DNA of 64,000 bases from Bactrocera neohumeralis (lineage: Eukaryota > Arthropoda > Insecta > Diptera > Tephritidae): the NCBI RefSeq assembly GCF_024586455.1, contig NC_065919.1:39284839-39348838 (forward strand), in the 5' to 3' direction. The stretch's first letter is position 1. The number at the start of each line of letters is the position of its first letter. Made by a program: the position numbers and the translations under genes. Below the pieces are notes generated by a model. The model worked only from the letters and a program-made list of their open reading frames with translations. It was not told the DNA's origin and searched no databases. Of this stretch, positions 44,159-55,935 are shown piece after piece.

Positions 44159-45871
44159 TGCAAAAGGCTGACATCACCGCCGTCCAAGAAATGCGATGGA
44201 CGGAACAAGGACAGATCGTTGATTTGCGCCCACGCCCCGACCGAAGAGAAGGACGATGTGATCTTGGAGCGCGCCTATGAGAGCTGCCCCAGCCACGATG
44301 TCAAAATCGTGCTTGGCGACTTTAACGCCAGGATGGGCAAAGAAGGTATATTTGGCACTACGGTCGGTAAATTCAGCCTCCACGACGAAACATCCCCAAA
44401 TGGGTTGAGGCTGATTGACTTCGCCGTGGCCCGAAATATGGTTATCTGTGGTACTAGATTCCAGCATAAGAAGATTCATCAAGCTACCTGGCTGTCTCCG
44501 GATCGAAAAACTACCAACCAGATCGATCATGTTGTGATAGACGTGTTGTGATAGACGTCTCCAGTGTTCTAGACGTGCGTACGCTCTGAGGGCCTAACAT
44601 CGACTCGGACCACTATCTTGTTGCAGCCAAGATTCGCACCCGCCTCTCGTGCTTTTTGCTGCAGCACACGTCAACAAACACAAGGAAGGTTCGACATGGA
44701 GAAGCTGCAATCACAACAGACAGCCGAACGATTTGCTACTCGACTTGCACTCCTGCTGTCTGAGAGTACTTGTCAACAACTCGGTATAAGGGAACTGTGA
44801 GACGGCGCACTGTGGCATTTCGGCGGAAAAAATAGGATTTTTCCACTTTCGAATTTCAAAACTTTAATGATTTTGTTTTGTAAAGAAATATTTGGATAAG
44901 AAAAATTCAACAAGGTTTTTTATAAAAAGTGAAATTTTATAGTTAAAAAAACTAACAAAAGTCGACGGAAAGTTATGGATTTTTTTTTTGTGTGTAAGTT
45001 TATAGCTATGGCTTTTCTTTTATTTTTTAGTGAAAATATAGCACCTACTTGTTTATAAAAAAAAACAATTTATTCAAATTGGCAAAGTAAGCCAATTTTT
45101 ATAATTTTTCAAAAATTATACTAAAAAATATCAACTTTTCATTTTTTGATGGAAAAAAACTTTATGTGCTTTGCCTTGCTTAGCCCTCTTACTATAAAAA
45201 AATGAAAGTTCCGAGTCTGTACTTTCAATTAAAAAAAAAAACAACCGCCAATTACCGTCCTTTTTAGTAACATCTTCTCAACTAACAAACTAACAACAGA
45301 CTTCTTATAACTTCGGATCCTTACATAAGTAGCTTAAGGCGTCATTCGAACAAAATTTCCTTAGAACTAGATCCCATTGTTAAAGATATGGTGCTTGCAT
45401 AATATTACAAATAAAAACGAACACAATTTTTCGCCTGTTACATATTCAATTAAAACATTGCATATTTTATTGGATTTTTATCAAGGTAAAGGTATAAATA
45501 ACGTTCATCAGGAGAACTCAATTAAGAAGTGTCCCGAGTTTCAAGTTCCTAGGTCCAAAAATAAAAATTTTGGCAATTGTAGTTATATGGGAGGTGGGTG
45601 TGGCAGTGGGCGGTTTACCAAGATTTTTTCAAAATTTCTTAATTTAGTCCAGGGAAGTGTTTCTGCAAAATTTCATTGTTGTACGACCACTCCTTCTATT
45701 TTCTTCCAAGAAATGTATGGAGCGGTGACGGTGCGGGATGGGATACATACCGAGAGTTGAAGAGGGAAGCGAGACGCATTTGCAGACAGAAAAAGAAAGA
45801 AGCCGAAATGCGTGAGTACGAAGAGCTTGATAAGCTGGCCGACAGGAGTAATTCTCGAAATGCCTACTAAC
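44159..45871 (+). mobile_element. RTE-clade LINE, truncated and interrupted, copy 1
   Basis: 44,166 begins ADITAVQEMRWT of the endonuclease. A deletion of about 145 bp relative to copy 2 follows, then LICAHAPTEEKDDV, VKIVLGDFNARMGKEGIFGT and QATWLSPDRKTTNQIDHVV. The line runs to the QQLGIREL stretch near 44,800. About 920 bp of unrelated AT-rich DNA intervenes (44,806-45,721), and 45,730-45,871 resumes with GWDTYRELKREARRICRQKK. No reverse transcriptase remains. Nucleotide matching to copy 2 is very high, so the insertion-deletion is recent. Confidence 0.85.
44806..45721. other. AT-rich insert within RTE copy 1
   Basis: Starts near CACTGTGGCATTTCGGCGG and ends near GCGGTGACGGTGCGGG, separating two RTE pieces that are nearly adjacent in copy 2. 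Interior is homopolymer-rich; 45,580-45,680 holds repeat-like words (GGGAGGTGGGTGTGGCAGTG). No TIR pair or gene found. Confidence 0.45.
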
Positions 45872-46345
45872 CTTGTAAATCTTTCGTTAAAGTCGATTAA
45901 AAGTTCAATAAATCCATTAATAAATATGACAGAGATATTAAACTTAACATCTAAGACGACTCAAGAGGGCCAGGGTCAAAATTAGACGATGGTCGTGGCA
46001 CTGCCCTCATTAAGTGATATAATATATATTCGGGTCTAGTGTGCCAATTTCAAATAAGATGCATTTTGATATTCCTGCGAAAATGGGCGAAATCGGCATA
46101 CAACCAAGCCTTAGTATCCAAAGTTTTATCCCGACACGTTGAAAGTAGGCCATCTTATGGTTAAATATTGTCCAATTCCGACCAAAACTATTCAAGCCAC
46201 CAGATACCAAATATGCGAACTTTTTATCGAAAACATCAGTCAATATGAGATAGATTTTCGAGCTTGCTTTTGTCTTTATACCGAATGTGTGAGTTAATAA
46301 AATTGATAGAGCGTGTTTTCCAATAAGGGATCATATTTGTGCTAA
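45872..46345 (+). repeat. Dispersed fly repeat, copy F
   Basis: Contains GATGGTCGTGGCACTGCCC, a GGGCGAAATCGGCATACAAC block, TTAAATATTGTCCAATTCCG, CAAAACTATTCAAGCCACC and TTTTATCGAAAACATCAGTC in the order of copies A and D. Both ends are lost. Confidence 0.55.
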
Positions 46346-47930
46346 GGATGAATAAAATCATAGACCTAACAAGCCTTTTGTTTATTATTATATTTATTAT
46401 ATTATCACATTTGTTTCGGGCTCCAGTGCACTGGTTCGCTTGGCAGATGCAGCTGTACCATTAATTTTGGATAATTAACCTGTAGTAATGTTCTCTTATA
46501 AGCATTTATGAATGCACATAAGTATTAAATTACTTGCTTATAAGCTTATATTTATATAAAAATGTGTGTTTATAGTGAGTATTTGCAATTATTTTCATGA
46601 GATCATCATTAAGCCTCTGCCAATATAAAACTGATACTAGCACAAATACATATATGAAAATACATTCCAGTCTGCATTGCGCGGCATAGACAAAAGTTAG
46701 GACGAATTTATATAGTTAAGCTGGTAATAAATCTCTATACCATTACCCCACCTATATAAAAGTTATAGCTTCACGTGCCGAATTCACGTTAGGACTTATC
46801 TGTCCTTTGTTAAGCTGAATGAATTCTGTACAATGTACATACATATGTTCATGCAACATTACAGCTTAAAACATACAAGTAAAATATTAATCGCTTGACA
46901 ACGTGGTTACAAACCGACACTAATTCCAAGGGATTATTTTGATTATGTGTTAATAATGATAGCTCGAACAACTAACTAGGTTGGAGTTACATATGATCTA
47001 AACGTCCTACGCTTTAACCAGAGTTAAAGAAAATATATCTACACATATAAGATTATACGTATACATTCTAACTCGTTTAGCAGTTGGAACGTGTACAGTA
47101 GTGGCTTACATTCGTATTTACGGCGCATTGCTAACTACGCCAAGAATAAAGAATAGCTTACATAGACAATCTCCCAAGCACCTGTTGACATCTCCCTTGC
47201 ACGAATGCTTGCCAGACTGATATGATCCTGGTAAAGCTGTTCAATAAGAAGAGAGCAAACTGGAGTGCCTCACTTCATTACCAATTGCACCAAGCCTTTT
47301 CGTGACAAAACTAGTACGGATGACCACAATGAAATCGCTGTGAAAGCGATGAGTTTGAAGAAAAATTGCCATTGCCCTAATATCAGCAGCCGGAAATATA
47401 TAGGCATAATCGGTTCACTACTGCAAAGAGCTACTTCCCTTTCAGGGAGATCGAGATTACAATACTTAATACTTGTTTGAGGGAAGTCGAAGTAGAAGTC
47501 AAGAAACTAGAGCGCATGTAGGATTCGGTTAATTCTAAATATGTTTTCCGCATTGGGGATTGCCCTGGAAATCTAATATGTACATACTATTGGTAAACAG
47601 TAAAAGCAAAGAGGAGTATTGTCTGTAGTACCGAGATGTACAAATATAGTAAAGATAACTTAAAATATTTTTTAGCGGGTCGAATAATGTCTATTAGATG
47701 ATCTAAAGTCAATATTTATAAAGTAAACGCAATGCAACCTATGATCCAAACTATGTTCGGATGTTATAATATTTTCAGCGTTCCTTTGTCTATGGACCCG
47801 CGTATATGTATATATCTACAATATAATATTATCTGGTTTCATACTAGTAGTACCTGCCGATAAGAAGGTAACTTCAACTCTTCTTGTTTACTATATATGT
47901 AAGTCGAGTTCACTAAGAAGGATGGTTCTC
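46346..47930. other. Non-coding AT-rich stretch
   Basis: No recognised gene. A 71-codon plus frame at 47,265-47,480 has no domain. Microsatellite-like ACATACATATG near 46,840. Confidence 0.4.
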
Positions 47931-48264
47931 ATATGTGACCTGGTCTACGAAAAAAGAGCTAACGTGCGAAAAATAGTTTTCTGGGAAACAGCTGTTAAAA
48001 ATAAACAACTCGTTTCGTCAGTTTCTCCTTATCTCATTAATTGTTCTCCTTTCCAGAATATTATTATAGTTCATCGTTTAAGTTGCTAGTGTGGAACATT
48101 TAAAAAAGTAACACTGAAGAAGTGACGTTTACTCTAATACCGCGCAGCTGCTGTTGTCTTGTTTTCATTCGTCTGTCTTTCCGGATGTTCTGTTATCACA
48201 TTTGTGTAAGTGTTTCTGTTGATTATCGTCTTCGCATTTCGCATGAAATGAAGTGTGTTGTATG

Positions 48265-48860
48265 AAAGTGTAAACACAATGGCTACGACAGACTGCAGCG
48301 GCACGACAGTGAACTGAAAACGTCGTTGTTCATCTTACTACATGTACATTTTGAGAAGCAACAACAACACAATGGCCGGCATGTACACAAAACAACGCAG
48401 TTGTCCATTTTGTATGTACACAATTTCGTTGTGGCCATACTAATACCTTTCACTTCAATGAAATTTAAATATTTTGTTCAAAGTTAAATTTTTTATGCAA
48501 AAAATAAGTAAATAGGTAAATATTTTTGTTTTAAATTATCAATTGTTATTACAAATGATATAATAGAGCTATTTTATGTTTTTTTGTAAAATAACGTCAG
48601 GTTTGTTAGAGCTTTGAGTAATTCTACATTTTACATATTAGTGGCATCACCACTCTACCTCCTCTTTCTATCTTCCATTCTACTGTCAACTCTACTGTCG
48701 TCCTACTGTCGTTGGCAAAAATAGGAGGATAGCAGGGACTGTCGGCCTGCAGTCGTGTAGTCGTGCAGCTGTCAAAATAACACTGCCCATAAGAACGTGT
48801 GTATTTTAATATTTGACAGATGTAGTTTGCAGTCTGTCGTAGCCATTGTGTTTACACTTT
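48265..48860. repeat. 33-bp perfect inverted repeat inside the 47.9-49.3 kb element
   Basis: Left arm AAAGTGTAAACACAATGGCT... (48,265-48,297) and right arm (48,828-48,860) are exact reverse complements, separated by 530 bases. Sequence just inside the left arm, on the minus strand, closely resembles the first 55 bases of the gypsy element at 9.05 kb. Confidence 0.75.
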
Positions 48861-49086
48861 GAGTGTTGATGAGGAGGAGTTCAGTGCCGTATACGGACAA
48901 TATTTCCATGAAAAGGATGATGAAAATAATGAAGAGAGCGATTATGATGTAGACGAAGTATGTGTAGCTCAGGCAGAAGATGATACCGAACAAACTTTTG
49001 TTAAGATTGACCTGTCTGTTGTTGAACTAAAGGAGGAGGAGCTGGTAACAAAATTTCTGTCAAAAGATTGTTGTAATAATAAATAA
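48859..49086 (+). CDS. Unidentified acidic frame in TIR element
   Basis: A 75-codon frame with a Glu/Asp-rich N-terminal half and a KIDLSVVELKEEELVTKFLS segment. The start is uncertain because the first codon is TTG and no ATG lies near. After the TAA at 49,086 related text continues (EYAEQLFRDVEKSFSFLGNF), so it may be the N-terminus of a transposase that has been cut. I do not recognise the family. Confidence 0.3.
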   Translation: MSVDEEEFSAVYGQYFHEKDDENNEESDYDVDEVCVAQAEDDTEQTFVKIDLSVVELKEEELVTKFLSKDCCNNK

Positions 49087-49300
49087 AATACTGATACCAC
49101 GGGAAATGATGGAGAGTACGCGGAACAATTGTTTAGAGATGTCGAAAAATCTTTCTCATTTTTAGGGAACTTTCAAACAAGTTATGACTTTTTGGATTCT
49201 ATCACGTGAAAAAGCATCTCATCTTCCATCCGAATCAACTAAAAAGTGAAAATTGATTTTTTGACACCTAAGCCCCCTTTCCGTAGACCAGGTCACATAT

Positions 49301-50780
49301 ATTAAAAGACTTAGTTGCAAGAATTTATTTAGTTGCGAGTTTAAGCAACATTTGTACCTCTCTAGACATGCTTGCACTGTTAGGAGGAACAGATTGATTG
49401 CAGCAATGCACATTACACTTTATGAAATCGTTTCACGTAGCAACCACAAACTACTCCCACAAAGTTTGAGAGAACAAAATTGAATTTAAAAGTGTCGATA
49501 ATTCTCTATCAAAGTAAAGATTAAAGGCTGAAGACAAGAGTGGAAAAGGTTTTTCCTCAAGTTTCTATGCAAATTTAATCAGGCATTAACTACCCCACAC
49601 TTAGCTACAAATGTATACTTAGTGAAAGTGATTCACACATCGAATGGTAGGTATGTATGTACATAAATTTGGCAGGTTGGTGTAATAGCTGAACGGTTCA
49701 CTCTAACCCTGAGCAGACAAAGTAATTTTTCTGTTTTATTATTCATAAATAACAGAGGCAAAAGCAGGCGGTTTATTTGTTGTTTGATGGGCAGATAGAT
49801 ATATGTAATATAAATTTTATTACTTCCCATATATGTAAAGATCAGTGGGCGAACGAAAAATTTACCGGAAAGTAGTGCTACTGTGGGTACATTAAACTTA
49901 TTAGGGGGCAAGAACACGCCTACTTTCTAGAAACTTTCAAACTACACATTTTCTTGTCACCCAGAATTCTCTTGTCGTCATCATTTAAATATATAAATTT
50001 AACTCTAGAGCTATCTCGATAAGTTTTACGTATTACAGCCGCCAGGTCGGCAATCGGTGGTCATGGTTTAATGCTACTAATTTCGCTTTTTATCGGCTTC
50101 TTTGTAAGCGCTGCCAAAACTAATATCTAAATGGTAGCTCCTTAATACTAGCTCACTTTGCGCCTGATGATAATGTGTCTCCTCAGGCAGTATCTGATTA
50201 TCTAGCTGCATTTTCTTTTGAAAAACTCTGAAACCGTGTATTTTTGGTGTACCGCTTGTTTGAACCAATAGTTGAAATATACTATCAGCGCTCAGCGATA
50301 AGGAGTTCAGCTGTGTTCATGGAATACTTTTTATAACAAATTTGACATAAATTATTTATATTTCACTATTACACTTAATAAGGAGAACAATTTGCATAAG
50401 CATAAATAATAAAATAATAGTGTAGAAATGCATACATTAATGTGTATACACTTGGATTATAAGAGAGCTTTAGATCAATAAATTACCCGCCTTAAATATA
50501 TAGTTCTTCTTTATATAGTGTATTGTTCCTGCATATACATATGTAAATTCTGCTTAAAGCACTTCCTGCTTGTGTTGCTAGCACACTTTAAATCACTTTA
50601 TTCGAGCTATAATTCATGGGATATTTATGCCTTATACTCGTATACATTCGCACTTATGTGTGAATGTATGTATGTCTGACTAGTTTCTTCTTATCTCAAA
50701 CAAAAAATATGTAAAAAACATTTATTTTACTAACTCCTAGAACTGGTTTACTTATTATTTTTTATTTCGCATGTACTCAC
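49301..50780. other. Intron-like, no gene confirmed
   Basis: A 63-codon minus frame (50,268-50,077) reads EETHYHQAQSELVLRSYHLD but matches nothing I know. Otherwise AT-rich with (TATG)-type microsatellites near 50,660. The putative NPFR donor is at the far end. Confidence 0.35.
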
Positions 50781-50900
50781 CATGATTAACTTTGTCCTTT
50801 ACTAGCCGACACAGAGTTTTTGTTCCAAAGAATCCGCTTGGTCAAATAACTCGGAGAAACACGTTCCAACGCAAACTAACATCGGTCCACACTCAAATTG
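50781..50900 (-). other. Candidate NPFR first exon (5' UTR plus initiator ATG)
   Basis: On the minus strand an ATG (50783-50781) is followed immediately by a textbook donor, ATG|GTGAGT. An in-frame TAA lies six codons upstream, so nothing longer is translated into it. A phase-0 intron directly after the initiator Met is exactly what the NPFR exon at 5089 requires: it opens in phase 0 with Ile-Ile, and the Drosophila receptor starts Met-Ile-Ile as I recall it. The upstream limit is unknown; 50900 is nominal. The resulting intron would be 45.7 kb. A closer but weaker ATG|GTAATA exists at 5271-5269. This is inference from splice logic only. Confidence 0.35.
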
Positions 50901-52439
50901 TCTGCTTTTCCTCAAAAGTAAATATTTTCCATTTATTTAACAACGAAATTCGCGGAAGAGAGTGCAGCTGAAATAATTTTTCGTTTAAAAGCGACTTTTT
51001 ATATAGTTCAACTTTTTAATGATATTAAACTAAGCCGAGCATATCGCAAACACTGATATTTTATTCACTCAGAAGCGAAATAAGCGAATGATTTAAAAGT
51101 TTTTACAATATATTCACACATTTATTTATTTTTCATTTAACTCCTTTGTAATATGTAACGTTTTTTGTTTTTTCAACCTTCATTTAATTTGTGTGGTTTT
51201 AATGAGTTTGCGGTTCATTTTACTGTTATTAAAACTGCCAGACTGCTTTATTATTGCGCTCCCATCACAGCTTCAGCCAGTTTTCGCAATTTTACCTCAA
51301 TATAAATTCAAATCCTGAAAAGAAATCAAAATTATTATATGTATATTAGAGTATATATGTATATGTGCGTTTATAAATGATATGAAGTGATTAAATGATA
51401 GTTTTTCATCAATTTAAAAGTTTAATACACTTTTACGGTAATTGCCTTTTGTACAGCATTTTGACAAAAGCGCCTAATAGTTTTTGTTGTTAATAATGCT
51501 CTTGGTTATTTAATGCAATTTGGACAAAATGTTCAACCAAATTTCCTAAATGGCTCTACAGATAAAATTGAGTAAGTAAACCAAAATAAAAACCATTTTT
51601 AACAAAATTTTTTATACATCCAGTTTTTATACCTTTTTAGGCTACAATACAAGTATGCGTGAAATTGGCAAATAGTGCAATTGCGCTACTGTCCGCATAA
51701 CCTTAAAATCAGTAATATAAAAACAATCCTCTCTAAAAGTATTGGAACATAACTTTTCACAAATAGTGCTTTTAAAGTTTGAAATCGCGCATAAAAATAG
51801 TTGAATTCAGAACGTAACCCCTAATACTCCTAGTCCTCGTATATCTATCTAACATACGAATTTCAATCCTCCCGTACGATATGTCCGTCAATATGAAACT
51901 TCAAAAGAAATTGTGAGAAAATCTATTCTGAATTCTACATTAGTATAATATGAAATGTTAATACAACCGGTTCAGATCTGCACTTAGGTCCAATATAGTC
52001 GACTGATTTCCTGTTTACTATCTACAAGGTGCCTAGCATTGATTTTGGATTTTCCCTCAGACTTTCTTCTTATTCAAAGATTTTAAGTAAACATTTTTTT
52101 AACCTTGTTATCATTCATAATGTGCTTTAGCGCTGAATATTAATGAAATCGGTCTAGACCTTGTTGTAAGCACTATATACCCAATATTATGATTTCCGAT
52201 ACTGCAGTTAACCTTTCCTCATATACGCAAATATTTTATTTAGAAGTTTAAAATATTTATATTAAGTATATGGTGTCTAAGGAAAGTACTGACTTGATTT
52301 TAATCATTTTTGGCATCACGAGCCACTATTTCAGGAAAATTACTTTCAATTATTTAACAGACACTTCGCAGACTTAAGAAATATATATAGTATAAAGTCA
52401 ATCGGTGGTTCGAAAATCATTAAACTAGTCATGTGTCCA
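50901..52439. other. AT-rich, possible NPFR upstream region
   Basis: If the 50.78 kb exon is right, this holds the NPFR promoter. I see no clear TATA/Inr pair to name, and no gene on either strand. Confidence 0.35.
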
Positions 52440-52742
52440 AGTTCACGCAAGTGAGGAAAGTTCTCTGATCGCCATTCACTTGGGAGTGGCCAGAAACGAT
52501 TCTTTTACATATGGCTCAAGCAGCTCACTACTTCCGGTCTTTGACCAAGTATCCTCTGGGTAGCCTAAGAACAGGTTCGAAGGCGAGCTAATGTGAGAAG
52601 GCGAAACATCCCCTCCGCAGGGTTGTGCGCTGGGTTTGGGACCCGCCACGTAAAAAATCTTACCAATGAAAATCCACAATCAGCCTCGGATGAGAGACCC
52701 CGCTTTTGATGACGACCATGCAAACGAAATAAGGACTATGAT

Positions 52743-53771
52743 TTGAGGGCATGCACCTGGAATGTCCGGACCCTTAATTGGGAAGGTGCCGCTGCCCAGC
52801 TGGTTGATGTCCTCGCGAAAATAAAGGCTGACATCACCGCCGTCCAAGAAATGCGATGGACGGGACAAGGACAGACACGAGTAGGTCCTTGTGACATTTA
52901 CTACAATGGCCATATAAAGGAGCGCAAGTTTGGTGTTGGATTCGTGGTGGGAGAGAGACTCCGTCGCCGAGTACTATCATTCACTCCGGTTAATGAACGT
53001 CTAGCCACAATCCGCATCAAAGCGAGGTTCTTCAACATATCGCTGATTTGCGCCCACGCCCCGACGGAAGAGAAGGACGATGTGACCAAAGATGCCTTCT
53101 ATGAGCGCTTGGAGCGCACTTACGAGAGATGCCCCCGCCACGATGTCAAAATCGTGCTTGGCGACTTTAACGCCAGGGTGGGCAAAGAAGGTATCTTTGG
53201 CACTACGGTCGGTAAATTCAGCCTCCACGACGAAACATCCCCAAATGGGTTGAGGCTGATTGACTTCGCCGGGGCCCTAAATATGGTTATCTGTGGTACT
53301 AGATTCCAGCATAAGAAGATTCATCAAGCTACCTGACTGTCTCCGGATCGAAAAACTACCAACCAGATCGATCATGTTGTGATAGACGGAAGACACGTCT
53401 CCAGTGTTTTAGATGTGCGTGCGCTCCGAGGTCCTAACATCGACTCGGACCACTATCTTGTTGCAGCCGAGATTCGCACCCGCCTCTGTGCAGCAAAAAG
53501 CACACGTCAACAAACACAAGGAAGGTTCGACATGGAGAAACTGCAATCACAACAGACAGCCGAACGATTTGCTACTCGACTTGCACTCCTGCTGTCTGAG
53601 AGTACTTGTCACGTACAGCTGCAACCGAAACCATTGGTTTTCGGAAAGTGCAGAAGAACAGTTGGTACGACGAGGAGTGCCGTGTCGCAGCGGAGAGAAA
53701 ACAGGCTGCCTACCTCGCAACGTTACGATCGACCACAACACGTGAGGGATGGGATACATACCGAGAGTTGA
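52743..53771 (+). pseudogene. RTE endonuclease domain
   Basis: ACTWNVRTLNWEGAAAQLVD opens the domain; no in-frame ATG precedes it, the first stop upstream being a TGA near 52,710. Catalytic elements visible are VQEMRWTGQGQTR, LICAHAPTEEKDDV, VKIVLGDFNARVGKEG (GDFN motif), and DHYLVAAEIR (the terminal D-H). A TGA at 53,334 interrupts QAT/LSPDRKT where copy 1 has TGG, a single point change. The frame then continues to about 53,600, where it shifts to KVQKNSWYDEECRVAAERKQ and REGWDTYRELKREAKRF. Confidence 0.88.
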
Positions 53772-54049
53772 AGAGGGAAGCGAAACGCTTTTGCAGACAG
53801 AAAAAGAAAGAGGCTGAAATGCGTGAGTACGAAGAGCTTGATAAGCTGGCCGACAGGGGTAATGCTCGAAAACTCTACGAAAAAATGCGGCGACTTACGG
53901 AAGGTTTCAAGACCGGAGCGTACTCTTGTAGAACCCCCAAAGGTGATCTAGTGACCGATGCCCAGAGCATACTTAAATTATGGAGGGAACACTTCTCCAG
54001 CCTGCTGAGTTGGCGCCAGGAGAAGCGAACCCGATTCCCCAATCGATGA

Positions 54050-55444
54050 CGATGGAGCAGACGTTCCATTACCCGACCATGAAGAAGTTCGAATAGCAAT
54101 TACCCGCCTGAAGAATAGCAACGGATTGCCTGATAAGGAGCGCAGCAATATGGTCGGACGAAAGCATGCCCAACGATTGGAATTTAAGTGTGCTATGCCC
54201 AATCCACAAAAAAGGTGACCCCACAATCTGCGCCAACTACCGTAGGATTAGCCTGCTCAACATCGCACATAAGGCTCTATCGAGCGTATTGTGTGAAAGA
54301 TTAAAGCCCACCGTCAACAAACTGATTGAACCTTATCAGTGTGGCTTCAGACCTGGAAAATCAACAACCGACCAGATATTCACCATGCGCCAAATCTTGG
54401 AAAAGACCCGTGAAAGAAGAATCGACACACACCACCTCTTCGTCGACTTCAAAGCTGCTTTCGACAGCACGAAAAGGAGCTGCCTTTATGCCGCGATGTC
54501 TGAATTTGGTATCCCCGCAAAACTAATACGGCTGTGTAAACTGACGTTGAGTAACACCAAAAACTCCGTCAGGAACGGGAAGGACCTCTCCGAGCCGTTC
54601 GATACTAAACGAGGTTTCAGACAAGGCGACTCCCTATCGTGCAACTTCTTCAACCTGCTTCTGGAGAATATAGTTCAAGCTGCAGAACTAAATAGGGAAG
54701 GTACCATCTTCTATAAGAGTGTACAGCTGCTGGCGTATGCCGATGATATCGATATCATCGGCCTCAACACCCGCGCCGTTAGTTTTGCTTTCTCCAGGCT
54801 GGACAAGGAAGCACAGAAAATGGGTCTGGCAGTGAACGAGGGCAAAACGAAATATCTCCTGTCATCAAACAAACAGTCGTCGCACTCGCGACTATGCTCT
54901 CACGTCACTGTTGACAGTCATAACTTTGAAGTCGTAGATAATTTCGTCTATCTTCGAACCAGCGTAAACACCACCAACAATGTCAGCCTAGAAATCTAAC
55001 GCAGGATAACTCTTGCCAACAGGTGCTACTTCGGACTGAGTAGGCAATTGAGAAGAAAAGTCCTCTCTCGACGAACAAAAACCAAACTCTATAAGTCGCT
55101 CATAATTCCCGTCCTGCTATATGGTGCAGAGGCTTGTGCTCGAGAGAAAAATTCTGCGAAAGATTTATGGTCCTTTGCGTATTGGCCTCGGCGAATATCG
55201 CATTCGATGGAACGATGAGCTGTACGAGTTATACGACGACATTGACATAGGTCAGCGAATTAAGAGACAGCGGCTACGCTGGCTAGGTCATGTCGTCCGT
55301 ATGGATAAAAACACTCCAGCTCTGAAAGTATTCGACGCAGTACCCGCCGGGGGAAGCAGAGGAAGAGGAAGACCTCCACCCGTTGGAAGGACCAAGTGGA
55401 GAAGGACATGGCTTCGCTTGGAATATCCAATTGGCGCCACGTAG
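54050..55444 (+). pseudogene. RTE reverse transcriptase and C-terminal tail
   Basis: An upstream frame (54,020-54,165) reads DGADVPLPDHEEVRIAITRL. It joins after a deletion of the segment containing the first palm residues to NLSVLCPIHKKGDPTICANY. RRISLLN, QCGFRPGKSTTDQIFTMRQI, DFKAAFDS, RGFRQGDSLSCNFFNLLLE and LLAYADDIDIIG (active-site YADD near 54,735) follow. A TAA at 55,000 splits EI and RRITLANRCYFG in the same frame, and a shift near 55,130 leads to RIRWNDELYELYDD and RLRWLGHVVRMDKNTPALKV, ending AGGSRGRGRPP. The RT core is readable but dead. Confidence 0.9.
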
Positions 55445-55539
55445 CGAAAAGAAGAAACGACTGGCGCGCTGATGTTAACTCGGCTATAATCGCGTAAGCG
55501 GTGTCTACGCCAATTAAGAAGAAGAAGAAGAAGAATGCA

Positions 55540-55935
55540 TACGGAAACAAGAAAATTTTCTCTCCAAGATATTTTCGCTACAAAGCACCCAAAGGCACTG
55601 AGAAACACATAGTCGGTATTTGGGGGCTTGAAAAGTTATGACAATTTTTAGACGAGTTAGTGGTCCTGAGGAACCAGTGGACGAACTTACAGACACATCG
55701 TACCATTTTCAGAGTTCTCAACGTTTTGATATTCAGATTCAATACAAAAATCGTACATTTTATTCTAAGGTGTCAAAAATCGATAATGTTCCGTGAAAAC
55801 CTAAAGGGTGATCCATTTTGGGGTTCCCTATTTTTTTAAAAAAAAAAAAAACACAGAAACTTTAAATTGAATGGGGAATGTTTGTTAAAATTCGAAAGAA
55901 CACTATTTCTTTCAAATACTGGCCGCGGCTACATC
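55540..55935. other. Short unassigned flank
   Basis: AT-rich with A tracts at 55,840. May contain the downstream end of the Tc1-like relic; no motif recognised. Confidence 0.3.

Larger units (their letters stand above)
47931..49300. mobile_element. Unclassified 1.37-kb TIR transposon with internal palindrome
   Basis: ATATGTGACCTGGTCTACGA (47,931 on) is mirrored at 49,280-49,300 (CGTAGACCAGGTCACATAT), a terminal inverted repeat of at least 18 bp with TA next to it on both sides. Inside, 48,265-48,297 and 48,828-48,860 form a perfect 33-bp inverted repeat. A 75-codon acidic frame (48,859-49,086; VDEEEFSAVYGQYF, DDENNEESDYDVDEVC) lies between the palindrome and the right end. No DDE transposase is readable, so it is probably a non-autonomous derivative. 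I cannot assign the superfamily. Confidence 0.6.
52440..55535 (+). mobile_element. RTE-clade LINE, near full length, copy 2
   Basis: A GC-richer 3.1 kb block: 5' leader (52,440-52,740), apurinic endonuclease (to about 53,480), linker, reverse transcriptase with YADD box, a conserved C-terminal tail and a 3' end of AAG repeats (55,517-55,535). Termination in a short tandem repeat and absence of an RNase H fit RTE. GC content contrasts sharply with the flanks. Several point and deletion lesions show it is inactive. It is the parent type of copy 1 at 44.16 kb. Confidence 0.9.

Noticed and set aside
44117..44551. 144-codon frame read as one protein
   Set aside because: It begins in gypsy integrase debris and crosses into an internally deleted RTE endonuclease; a junction artefact rather than a gene.
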